From the NCBI GenBank assembly GCA_017648805.1, contig JAGCIC010000086.1:1-8967 (forward strand): DNA of 8,967 nt, read 5' to 3'. A model generated the notes under the pieces. That model saw nothing but the letters and a program-made list of their open reading frames with translations, did no database searches and was not told the DNA's origin. The DNA comes from Clostridia bacterium. GTDB lineage: Bacteria > Bacillota_A > Clostridia > Christensenellales > Aristaeellaceae. The number at the start of each line of letters is the position of its first letter. The first letter of the stretch is position 1. Positions 1 to 6,641 of the stretch are shown here, piece after piece. The translations under genes were made by a program, and so were the position numbers.

Positions 1-2166
1 CCGCGCGCGGGTGACCGGGTCCTCATACACGAAGGGCAGCACCCTGGCGAGCGTTTCGCGGCGCTCGAACCGGGCGTCCCGTTCCGCCTGCAGCTTTTCC
101 GCCGCCTGCGGGTCCGCCTCCGCCATAAATGCGTACATGTAGTCTATTTCTTTCAGCCAGGCTTCCTCGGCCTGCTTAAGCGCTTTTTCGTCCTCGGCCG
201 AAGCGGCGCGCTTCATAAGGCTGCGGTGCCCGGAACAGCACTCCACGCGCAGGGTGACGGTGCCGTCCTTTCCCGTTTCGAAGGTCCAGGCGCAGTGGTC
301 GTCAGGCGTGGGGTCGTGGGGGATGTACAGTTCCGCTTTCGCCATTGATGTCGCGGAAACGGAGTTGTTGTCATAGCTCTCCCAGATCGCGTATACCTGG
401 TTTATCAGTTCGCCGCTTTCGCACTCCGCCTCGCTCGGGGTGTATTTGTATTCCAGATACGCCGTTTTGTCCGGTTCTATCCAGTCTATCACTGCCCATG
501 CGCCCGCGTCGGCGGGCTCCAAAGTGAGGTCCAGCCGCACATTCTCGAGAGGGTTGTAACCGATATTATAACCGATGGGTCTGACGGTCACGCCGAACAC
601 TATCTCCTCGCCGGGCGCGAAGCGCCCCTTCGGATCCTTGGGCTTGTTCACCACTTCGATATCCGCCGTGCAGCAGGTCAGGGGGACCATTTTAACGAAC
701 ACGTGGTTGGAAGCCGTCCGAGTGTATTCGCCGGTCTGGGCGTCTTTCCAATTGAACCACACCAGGTTGATAAAATAGTCGCTGCAGGCGTCCTGGTACG
801 CTGTGGGCGTTTCGGATTCCTTGAACCAGAACGCGGGTTTTGCCGTGAAGTACCTTTCCAGATAATCCGTGGCGCCCGCTTTTATGGAGTAATTACTATC
901 CAGTTGATCGTACAGGAGCGGGGACATATACGAGTATAGTACGCCTTCGGCGTCCTGCGTGGTATTGTTGGTGATCGTAACGCCGAACAGCAGCTCTTCG
1001 CCCATGCCGAACCGCCCGCTCTCGTCTTTGGGAGAGGAAAGCAGTTCCAGCTTTATAAATATTCCGTCGTCGCGTTTTGTGCGGATGAGTTCGGTGTATA
1101 CGATCTCGGAAGAAGCGACCTGACCGAGCCCCGTCACGGGGTCGTTCCATCTGGCCAGCGCCCGGTTGTACAGGGGCGTGTAATCGGGGTCGAGACTGTA
1201 CCACACTATTTCGTCCATTTCGGGCACATGGTATTCGTATTCCAGGTATTCCGACTGGCCCGCCTTAAGCAGGGGAATGCTTTCCCAGTACCCGGCGCCG
1301 GGTCCGTCCAGCTGCTGGTAAAGGAAGATGCCGGAAATATCGTCCGGGGTGTTGTTGGTGACGGTCACGCCGTACACGATTTTTTCGCTCACTTCGAAGC
1401 GCCCCAGCGGGTCACCCGGGGTGTTCACCACTTCTTCCGTTATCTCCAGGCCCTCGCCGCCAAACGTGGCGGGTGAGACTGCCATGGGGTATATGTAGGC
1501 TGTAAAGGCGTCGGAGTACACGTTTTCTTCTTTTCCCGCGGGGATGCCTGAAGCCATGTACGCCGCCTCGCCGTAGGGGAACATGTGCATGCCGTCCTTG
1601 CCCTGCAGTTCGGGAAGTCCGGGCAGTTCGATACTGGCGGAAAGCGACTGGCCCGCTTTGAGCAGTTCCCAGCCCTCCGGCACGACTGTATCGGCGCCCA
1701 GGGACGTATCATGCCCGTCGGACAGCGATACCACCAGCGTCACGCCGCTTATGTCCTGCCTGCCGGTGTTGGTCACGGTCAGGTCCACTGTCCTGCCGTA
1801 CTGTTCGCCTTCAAGCCTGAGCGCCGCGCCGCCTGCCTTGTTAAGCGCAGGCACGGTCTCCGTGCGAGTGTGGGAGGGATCGCGGCGGCAGGTGAAGGTT
1901 CTTACGCCGTCCTCGGTCAAAGTGGGCGCTTTGGTCACCGCGCCTCCGTCCCAGTCGTGTCCCAGAGGCCTGTCGTTGCCGGTGCCGGAATGGGCGCCGC
2001 ACACGGAGCACACCCAGTAAAACATGCCGTAGTGGGTGCAGTCGGCGTAAGCGGTGTACACTTTTTTGCTCCAGCTGTGGGTGTGGTTGTCCGCAAGCGC
2101 GCAGGGCACGGCGCCCCAAAGCAGCGCGAGTGCCAGCATGAGCGCGATAAACCGGTTTTTTGCCAT
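1..2166 (-). CDS. Large secreted multi-domain surface protein (CARDB/DUF11-like Ig repeats), 3' end beyond window
   Basis: The frame is open from ATG 2166 to base 1, giving 722 codons with no stop, so the C-terminus is missing. Residues 1-25 form a signal peptide with a hydrophobic core and an ALA|DN cleavage site; the Cys at 22 does not fit a lipobox. Residues 43-59 carry a C-x9-C-x2-C-x2-H cluster. Residues 69-107 match the 'GHDW...TCRRDPSHT...TVPA' repeat common in Firmicutes surface proteins. Four Ig-like beta domains follow at about 109-239, 240-368, 369-498 and 499-610, with TVTNT-type strands as in CARDB/DUF11 adhesion domains. From about 643 the chain is charged and helical, vaguely like LprI (DUF1311) domains. 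An AGGGGG ribosome site lies 7 bases before the ATG. A dedicated promoter lies upstream, after the ktrB terminator. The role is unknown; a cell-surface or secreted binding protein is an inference. A related protein lies at 7593-8967. Confidence 0.85.
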   Translation of the reverse strand, partial: MAKNRFIALMLALALLWGAVPCALADNHTHSWSKKVYTAYADCTHYGMFYWVCSVCGAHSGTGNDRPLGHDWDGGAVTKAPTLTEDGVRTFTCRRDPSHTRTETVPALNKAGGAALRLEGEQYGRTVDLTVTNTGRQDISGVTLVVSLSDGHDTSLGADTVVPEGWELLKAGQSLSASIELPGLPELQGKDGMHMFPYGEAAYMASGIPAGKEENVYSDAFTAYIYPMAVSPATFGGEGLEITEEVVNTPGDPLGRFEVSEKIVYGVTVTNNTPDDISGIFLYQQLDGPGAGYWESIPLLKAGQSEYLEYEYHVPEMDEIVWYSLDPDYTPLYNRALARWNDPVTGLGQVASSEIVYTELIRTKRDDGIFIKLELLSSPKDESGRFGMGEELLFGVTITNNTTQDAEGVLYSYMSPLLYDQLDSNYSIKAGATDYLERYFTAKPAFWFKESETPTAYQDACSDYFINLVWFNWKDAQTGEYTRTASNHVFVKMVPLTCCTADIEVVNKPKDPKGRFAPGEEIVFGVTVRPIGYNIGYNPLENVRLDLTLEPADAGAWAVIDWIEPDKTAYLEYKYTPSEAECESGELINQVYAIWESYDNNSVSATSMAKAELYIPHDPTPDDHCAWTFETGKDGTVTLRVECCSGHRSLMKRAASAEDEKALKQAEEAWLKEIDYMYAFMAEADPQAAEKLQAERDARFERRETLARVLPFVYEDPVTRAR
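337..1842 (-). repeat. Four tandem protein repeats of about 130 codons
   Basis: Within the left-hand secreted protein, a KAGQS-like motif recurs at residues 170, 301 and 429, with a diverged copy near 566. The last three units also carry a conserved PxDxxGRF..GE..hFGVTVTNNT signature, with GRF at residues 255, 384 and 514 (spacing 129 and 130). The units are therefore at nucleotides about 1842-1450, 1449-1063, 1062-673 and 672-337. The first unit keeps the TVTNTGRQDISGVTL strand but lacks the GRF stretch. The repeats are diverged at DNA level, which suggests old domain duplications under selection for one fold. Unit boundaries are approximate. Confidence 0.75.
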
Positions 2167-2203
2167 ATCCCGACCCCCTGTTCAAGGATTGTTTCCTGCA
2201 TAG

Positions 2204-2232
2204 ATTGTAGCACAGAACGGGCGTCTTGTCAC
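2204..2232 (-). promoter_or_regulatory. Sigma-A promoter of the left-hand secreted protein
   Basis: Read on the minus strand there is GTGACA (2232-2227), a 17-base spacer and TACAAT (2209-2204), preceded by the TGC of an extended -10. Each hexamer has one mismatch to consensus. The predicted start of transcription is near 2197, giving a leader of about 30 bases before ATG 2166. It lies downstream of the ktrB terminator, so the secreted protein is a separate transcription unit. Confidence 0.7.
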
Positions 2233-2250
2233 CTTTTGTTTGCTGCGGGG

Positions 2251-2284
2251 ACACAAAACCCGCTCCGGAACGGACCGGGGCGGG
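2251..2284 (-). terminator. Intrinsic terminator after ktrB
   Basis: On the minus strand a 10-bp stem (2284-2275 with 2268-2259, one A-C mismatch) encloses a 6-base loop and is followed by TTTTGTGT. It begins 37 bases after the ktrB stop codon at 2322. On the plus strand the same stem has a G-T wobble but no T tract, so it should act on the potassium operon only. Confidence 0.7.
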
Positions 2285-2321
2285 CGTTTGACGGGGTATT
2301 CGGAAACTGTTTCGGCTTTTT

Positions 2322-3689
2322 TCAGCCTATCATGATCTTTTCCTCGGGGTACCTGGCGGCGGACCTGAGCCTGCTTTGCCGTCCGGACAGCGCCAGCGCC
2401 AGAGTGAGGGGACCCACGCGCCCCAGGAACATCATGGGCAGCAGCACCGCGCGCCCGGCGTGGGAGAGGCTGGGCGTGCCTATGGCGGATACGCCCACGG
2501 TGCCCATCGCGCTGGCGGCTTCGAACCAGATGTCCGCCAGGGAGAAGCGGCTGCCCTCGATAAAGGAGATGACGAGCGTGCCCAGCAGCTGCACCGTGAG
2601 AAACAGCATTATCACTGCCAGCGCCTTGCGCACGGTGTCCGCGGGAAGGGTGCGCCTGGCCGCCCGCACGTCGCTTTCACCGCGGATCACGCTCACTATC
2701 AGGAAGAACAGCGCGGCCGCGGTTGTGGTCTTTACGCCGCCGCCCGTGGAGGCGGGAGACGCGCCCACGAACATCAAAAAGATGGCAAACAGCTTGGAAC
2801 CGTCCCTTAAGCGGGACAGGTCAAAGGAATTAAAGCCCGCCGTGCGCAGCGTGGCGGACTGAAAAAACGCGTTGAGCAGCTTTTCCCCGGTGCCCATGCC
2901 CGCCAGCGTTTCGGGATTTGTGCGTTCCGCCAGCAGGAAAAATACCGTGCCCGCCGCCAGCAGTATGCCCGTGAGCGCGAGCACTATGCGCGTATGCAGA
3001 GACAGCGAGCGGAAACCTTCCCTTATGCGCAGGGTCTCAAGTATCACGGAAAAACCCAGGCCGCCGCAGATTATGAGGGCCGCCGCGGTCAGCAGCACCA
3101 GATAGTCGTTTGAGAACGCGGTCAGGCTGGAAAACCCGCCGAACAGGTCGAACCCGGCGTTGCAGAAGGCGCTCACGGCGTGGAAAAACGCCATCCACAG
3201 CCCGTGCTTCCAGCCGAACATGGGCACAAAGCGAATGGACAGGACAAGCGTGCCCAGCGCCTCTATGCCCAGGGCCAGAAGCAGGTACAGCCGCGTAAGT
3301 CCCGCCAGGCCGGACAGGGACGTGCCGTTCATGGATTCCCGTATCAGCATGCGGCCCTTGAGGGAAATCCTGCGCCCCAGCATGACCATTATCATGGTGG
3401 CGAACACCATGAACCCCAGGCCGCCTATCTGGATCAGCGCCAGCAGCACCGCCTGGCCGAACAGGGAAAACGTGCCTGCGGTGTCCGCCGCCACCAGGCC
3501 CGTGACGCATACGGCGGAAGTGGCGGTGAACAGGCTGTCCGCCATGCCTATGCTTTTCCCGCTGTTTGAGGCCGCGGGCAGCATGAGCAGGGCGGTGCCT
3601 ATGAGTATCAGCGCCAGGAAGCCTGACACCAGCAGGCTCTCCGGGCGCAGACGCCTGTCCTTGCCGGTTTTGGTACTGCGCAGGGTCAC
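2322..3689 (-). CDS. ktrB: Potassium uptake protein KtrB/TrkH family, membrane translocating subunit
   Basis: This is the ion-conducting subunit of a Ktr/Trk potassium uptake system in the cytoplasmic membrane; KtrB proteins form dimers that sit on a KtrA ring. The 455-residue chain is about the usual KtrB length and shows the four M1-P-M2 units of the family. The filter glycines are visible at G64 (CVTGL), G179 (FCNAGF), G285 (LRTAGF) and G399 (MGTVGV). The intramembrane gating loop after the third pore helix is the small-residue stretch GASPASTGGG at 309-318. The C-terminus ends in YPEEKIMIG, typical of KtrB. Translation starts at GTG 3689, which overlaps the kdpE stop as GTGA, with GGAGG a few bases upstream, so it is probably translationally coupled. 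In other bacteria KtrB uptake is stimulated by Na+, and that may hold here. Its partner ktrA is not in this operon but is encoded divergently at 6642-7289. Confidence 0.93.
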   Translation of the reverse strand: MTLRSTKTGKDRRLRPESLLVSGFLALILIGTALLMLPAASNSGKSIGMADSLFTATSAVCVTGLVAADTAGTFSLFGQAVLLALIQIGGLGFMVFATMIMVMLGRRISLKGRMLIRESMNGTSLSGLAGLTRLYLLLALGIEALGTLVLSIRFVPMFGWKHGLWMAFFHAVSAFCNAGFDLFGGFSSLTAFSNDYLVLLTAAALIICGGLGFSVILETLRIREGFRSLSLHTRIVLALTGILLAAGTVFFLLAERTNPETLAGMGTGEKLLNAFFQSATLRTAGFNSFDLSRLRDGSKLFAIFLMFVGASPASTGGGVKTTTAAALFFLIVSVIRGESDVRAARRTLPADTVRKALAVIMLFLTVQLLGTLVISFIEGSRFSLADIWFEAASAMGTVGVSAIGTPSLSHAGRAVLLPMMFLGRVGPLTLALALSGRQSRLRSAARYPEEKIMIG

Positions 3690-4408
3690 GGCAGATCCTC
3701 CGTTCCTTTTTCAGCCTTGAGCATGCGGTAACCGATGCCGATATGGGTCTGTATGAAGGGCTGCGCGTCGCTGCCGGACTGCAGCTTTTTGCGGAGCATG
3801 GCCATGAACACCCTTAAGGAACCCACGTCGGACGCGGTGTAATTGCCCCAGATCTCCCTCAGGATATAGTTGTGGGTCAGCACCTTGCCGGTGTTCTTCG
3901 CCAGCAGGCAGAGCAGCTTGTACTCTATGGGCGTCAGGTGGATCTCCGCGCCGCTTAAGTATGCGCAGCCGGCGGCGTAATCTATGCTGAGACTGCCGTT
4001 TTCGTACACGGCGCTCTCACCGCCCTGAGGCTGCTGCGCGAGCAGCCTGCGCCGGGCCACCCTGAGCCGCGCCAGGAGTTCGTCCACCGAAAAGGGCTTG
4101 GTCAGGTAATCGTCCGCGCCGGCGTCCAGCGCCTCCACCTTGTCCGCGTCCTCGCTGCGGGCGGATATCACGATTATGGGCATGGCGCTCCAGCTGCGCA
4201 CCTTGCGGATTATATCCACGCCCTCCATGTCGGGCAGTCCCAGGTCCAGCAGCACTATGTCCGGCCGGTGAGTGGTGAGCTCTATCATGGCTTCGCCGCC
4301 GGTACCGGCCAAACGGTATTGGTAGCCCTGGGTCTGCAGCGTGACGGCCATAAGATTGCGCACCGCCGCGTCGTCTTCCACCACCAGTATCGCGGTTTTA
4401 TTGCTCAT
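3686..4408 (-). CDS. kdpE: OmpR/KdpE-family response regulator
   Basis: A cytosolic DNA-binding response regulator of 240 residues, the normal length for KdpE. The receiver domain (about 5-118) has the acidic pocket E11-D12-D13, the phospho-acceptor D55 in IVLLDLGLPD, the switch residue S82 and K104 in LTKPF. The C-terminal winged helix (about 145-232) includes the LTPIEYKLLCLLAKNTGKVL and RVFMAMLRKKL segments and ends in the HIGIGYRM wing. The start ATG 4408 lies inside kdpD (11-base overlap) with GGAGGTG 8-9 bases ahead. The stop overlaps the ktrB GTG by four bases. The sequence fits KdpE better than other OmpR members and it is paired with a KdpD-like kinase, but no kdpFABC genes are in the window. 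Its likely targets are the divergent promoters at 6366-6641, controlling ktrA and its own operon; that is inferred from position and repeats there. Confidence 0.9.
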   Translation of the reverse strand: MSNKTAILVVEDDAAVRNLMAVTLQTQGYQYRLAGTGGEAMIELTTHRPDIVLLDLGLPDMEGVDIIRKVRSWSAMPIIVISARSEDADKVEALDAGADDYLTKPFSVDELLARLRVARRRLLAQQPQGGESAVYENGSLSIDYAAGCAYLSGAEIHLTPIEYKLLCLLAKNTGKVLTHNYILREIWGNYTASDVGSLRVFMAMLRKKLQSGSDAQPFIQTHIGIGYRMLKAEKGTEDLP

Positions 4409-6365
4409 ATTCTTTCACCTCCGCAGCGGGCAGCGTGAACCGGAACCTGGCCCCGTGGGGCTGCACGTTGTCTATGCTTATCTCTCCGCCGTGGGCCTGC
4501 ACTATGGAGCGGCACAGCGCCAGCCCCAGGCCGATGCCCCGCCGGCTGTCGGGGGAACGCTTTACGCCGGTATAGAACATGTCGAACACCTTGTCCCGGT
4601 CTTCTTCGGGCACGCCGTCCCCGTCGTCCTCCACCCACACCAGCGCCCGGTCCCCCTTCCGGGCGGTGCCTATCACTATATGCGCGCCCTCCGGGGTGTA
4701 TTTGACCGCGTTGTTTATCAGGTTGATCAGCACCTGCACTATCAGCCCCGCGTCCATGTTGACCAGAAGCATTTCGTCGGACAGAGAGGTCTCTATACGG
4801 CGTCCGGACGCGTTGCGGTCCAGGTGCCTGAGCGCTTCTTCCACGGCGTCGGAGAGCACCTCGGTCTGCAGGTTCAGCTTCATGGTGCCGTTTTCGGCGC
4901 GGGTGATGGTAAGCAGGTTCTCCATCAGGCCGCTCAGCCATACAGCGTCGTCGTATATGGACGCGTACAGCTCCCGGCGGGTGGAGTCGTTAAGCTGCTC
5001 CGGGTTTTCCAGCAGTATCGCCGCGTTTCCGGAGATGCTGGTCAGGGGAGTGCGCAGGTCGTGGGAAATGGAGCGCAGCAGGTTGGCCCGTAAAGCTTCC
5101 CGGCGGGCGCTCTCCTCCATGCGCTGCTTTTCCCTGGTCATATGGTCCTTCTCCAGGGCCAGCGCGCATTCGTCCAGAATGGAGATCATGAGGTTTTTGC
5201 GGTATTCGTCTATGGGCGGGGAGTTGTCCGCGCGTATGCCCATCACCGCCCACACGCGCCCTTCGCCGCACACGGCCATGTACAGGCACTTCGCTTCCGG
5301 ACGCACCCGTGTGCCGTGACCGGCGTGCTTTTTGTTCTGCGCCACCAGCTCGGCGATGTCCTTTTCGCGCTCAAGGGCGATGTCGGCAAAGCCGCCGTCA
5401 CCCTCTATCTCCAGCAGCACGGGCGGCTGCGCTGGCGCGTCCCCGGAACGGTCGTAGAACAGCACGCTGTGCTCCATCAGGCGGCTTAACTGCCTCTGCG
5501 CCACGCGCAGTATGGCCTCGCGGTCCTCCGCCTTCTGCAGAAGCTGGCTGGTGGACAAAAGCACTTCCGTCTGGTATGCCTTGTTGGTCGTCTGTATGGA
5601 CTGGGCCTTGATGCGGCTGGTCAGGGAACTGGACAAAAGCGCCACCGCGAACATGACGGCGAAGGTGGCAAAGTAATCCGGACTGGAGCGCAGGGAAAAG
5701 TAGGGCTCCGTAAAGAAGAAGTTGAACACCAGCACCGCCAGCACGGAGGACAGCAGGCTGCAGCCCAGCCCGGTGGTCATCAGCGCCACGCCCATCACGC
5801 CCAGTATGTATACGAGCACTATATTGGTTATGGTCAGCCCGATACGGGAAAACAGAAAGCCCGCGCCGGTGCATACCGCCAGTATCAGCAGCGTTTTGAG
5901 CAGATCGGGGACAGAAAGCTTTTCCCCCCGCAGTATGTGCTTCAGGCTGAACTGCCGCGCCTCCGCGGCGAGGCGGTTGGGGACTATGATTATCTCCACG
6001 TCCGGCGCCAGTTCGTTTAGCCGGTCCATAAGCGTTTTGCCGGAAAACAGGGGACTGCGCCGGCGGGGGCTTTTGCCCAGCACTATCTTTGTGATGCCGC
6101 TCACCCGGGCGTACTGGGCGATGGCTATGGCGGGATCGTTGCCGAAGATGGTGGTCAGCCTGGCGCCGCACCTTTCGGCCAGCATCAGGTTGTCGTGCAC
6201 CGCATTGCCGCCGTCCCGGGCGGAAGTGCTCTCCACATGTATTGCGATCAGTTCCGCACCCAGGGCGCGGGAAAGCGCGGATGCCCGGCCGATCACGTCC
6301 CTGCTGGTGGGAGACGCGGATATGCACGCCAGTATGCGTTCGGATTCCGCCTTTTTTCCGGGCAT
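4398..6365 (-). CDS. kdpD: Short KdpD-like sensor histidine kinase (USP - DUF4118 - GAF - HisKA - HATPase)
   Basis: A membrane sensor kinase of 655 residues. Residues 8-130 are a universal-stress-protein domain. Residues 155-250 hold four closely packed membrane helices (DUF4118 type, near 158-175, 180-197, 200-218 and 231-248). Residues about 265-400 form a GAF-like domain. The phospho-acceptor is H435 in RSISHDLRTP; the ATPase domain has the N box LINNAVKYTP (N552), the D580-D581-G-D-G box and GIGLGL at 610-615. Full-length KdpD is near 890 residues. The N-terminal KdpD domain with its Walker A motif is absent here, and an in-frame TAA at 6456-6458 excludes it upstream. The ATG at 6365 is chosen because AGGAGGTG lies 5 bases ahead; a GTG at 6431 in the same frame has no such site. 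The signal is unknown: potassium, turgor and c-di-AMP are candidates. Confidence 0.9.
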   Translation of the reverse strand: MPGKKAESERILACISASPTSRDVIGRASALSRALGAELIAIHVESTSARDGGNAVHDNLMLAERCGARLTTIFGNDPAIAIAQYARVSGITKIVLGKSPRRRSPLFSGKTLMDRLNELAPDVEIIIVPNRLAAEARQFSLKHILRGEKLSVPDLLKTLLILAVCTGAGFLFSRIGLTITNIVLVYILGVMGVALMTTGLGCSLLSSVLAVLVFNFFFTEPYFSLRSSPDYFATFAVMFAVALLSSSLTSRIKAQSIQTTNKAYQTEVLLSTSQLLQKAEDREAILRVAQRQLSRLMEHSVLFYDRSGDAPAQPPVLLEIEGDGGFADIALEREKDIAELVAQNKKHAGHGTRVRPEAKCLYMAVCGEGRVWAVMGIRADNSPPIDEYRKNLMISILDECALALEKDHMTREKQRMEESARREALRANLLRSISHDLRTPLTSISGNAAILLENPEQLNDSTRRELYASIYDDAVWLSGLMENLLTITRAENGTMKLNLQTEVLSDAVEEALRHLDRNASGRRIETSLSDEMLLVNMDAGLIVQVLINLINNAVKYTPEGAHIVIGTARKGDRALVWVEDDGDGVPEEDRDKVFDMFYTGVKRSPDSRRGIGLGLALCRSIVQAHGGEISIDNVQPHGARFRFTLPAAEVKEYEQ

Positions 6366-6370
6366 ACGTT

Positions 6371-6378
6371 CACCTCCT
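6371..6378 (-). promoter_or_regulatory. Ribosome binding site fixing the kdpD start
   Basis: Minus-strand AGGAGGTG ends 5 bases before ATG 6365. It is the best Shine-Dalgarno match near this gene and removes 22 residues from the longest open frame, which would begin at GTG 6431 with a low-complexity, non-homologous leader. Confidence 0.85.
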
Positions 6379-6454
6379 GTCCAGTGCGGTGCGGGATCAT
6401 GTGTCGGGCGCGTTCTGCCATGCGCCGGCACACAAAACCCCAGCTTACCCGACG

Positions 6455-6463
6455 ATTATACCA
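6455..6463 (-). promoter_or_regulatory. Promoter of the kdpD-kdpE-ktrB operon (extended -10)
   Basis: The minus strand reads TGG-TATAAT (6463-6455), a perfect -10 with the TGn extension. No good -35 is found at 16-18 bases (GTTCCT-like only), which is normal for extended -10 promoters or ones needing an activator. The predicted start near 6448 leaves a leader of about 80 bases before the kdpD ATG. Confidence 0.6.
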
Positions 6464-6498
6464 CATCTGGCATAAAAAGGAACGTAAATGTGTGTTCA

Positions 6499-6525
6499 CG
6501 GCATTAAGATCGTATAAAGATGCCG
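6499..6525. promoter_or_regulatory. Inverted repeat / possible response-regulator site upstream of kdpD
   Basis: CGGCAT (6499-6504) and ATGCCG (6520-6525) form a 6-bp dyad with a 15-base AT-richer centre. Read on the minus strand, 6522-6512 is CATCTTTATAC, followed one turn later by CTTAAT. This resembles, from memory, the T-rich direct-repeat KdpE site ahead of E. coli kdpFABC (TTTATA followed by TTTACA). It sits 35-70 bases upstream of the kdpD -10, a usual activator position. Weak evidence: short motifs only. Confidence 0.3.
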
Positions 6526-6540
6526 CCCGTCCCCGGACGG

Positions 6541-6580
6541 TTTAATGGCGTTTTAACGCCTGGAGTGAATGTTTAACGGC
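6541..6580 (+). promoter_or_regulatory. Three TTTAAYGSC direct repeats, candidate operator of the divergent region
   Basis: TTTAATGGC begins at 6541, TTTAACGCC at 6552 and TTTAACGGC at 6572, so the spacings are 11 and 20 bases, about one and two helical turns. The first two overlap a 14-base dyad, GGCGTT-TT-AACGCC (6547-6560). Direct repeats at one-turn spacing are typical of OmpR/KdpE-family binding. The last copy ends 19 bases before the putative ktrA -10, in the -35 position, as expected for an activator site. Binding by the KdpE-like protein encoded next door is inferred. Confidence 0.45.
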
Positions 6581-6596
6581 ACGTTGATGGGATTGA

Positions 6597-6605
6597 TGCT
6601 ACACT
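6597..6605 (+). promoter_or_regulatory. Probable ktrA promoter (extended -10)
   Basis: TGC-TACACT (6597-6605) matches an extended -10 with four of six hexamer bases. No recognisable -35 lies 16-18 bases upstream, where the third TTTAACGGC repeat sits instead. This suggests activator-dependent transcription. A start near 6612 would leave a leader of about 30 bases before the ktrA ATG. Confidence 0.4.
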
Positions 6606-6641
6606 GATACCGCAGAAAAAGAGAATTTCGGAGAGGCTGGA

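Noticed and set aside
1585..2862. A 425-codon open frame on the plus strand spanning two genes and their intergenic region.
   Set aside because: It is antisense to the signal peptide and first domains of the left secreted protein, to the promoter/terminator region and to the ktrB C-terminus. It has no ribosome site and its residues (many Arg, His, Gly, Ala) are those of a GC-rich shadow frame.
3110..3720. Several open frames of 60-190 codons on the plus strand across ktrB and across kdpD.
   Set aside because: They mirror strong membrane or kinase coding frames on the opposite strand and lack ribosome sites or recognisable domains.
6366..6431. N-terminal extension of kdpD to GTG 6431.
   Set aside because: The 22 extra residues resemble no KdpD segment, and the strong ribosome site at 6371-6378 points to ATG 6365.
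6430..6440. ACACAAAACCC repeated exactly at 2251-2261 and 6430-6440.
   Set aside because: At 2251 it is the T tract of the ktrB terminator. At 6430 there is no stem beside it, so the 11-base match is probably chance.
6404..6453. GTCGGG/CCCGAC long-range stem in the kdpD leader as an attenuator.
   Set aside because: One arm lies upstream of the predicted transcription start, the stem is only 6 bp, and no T tract follows it.
6605..6641. A c-di-AMP (ydaO-type) or ykoK-type riboswitch ahead of ktrA.
   Set aside because: The predicted leader is only about 30 bases and no paired conserved core is visible in the 276-bp region.
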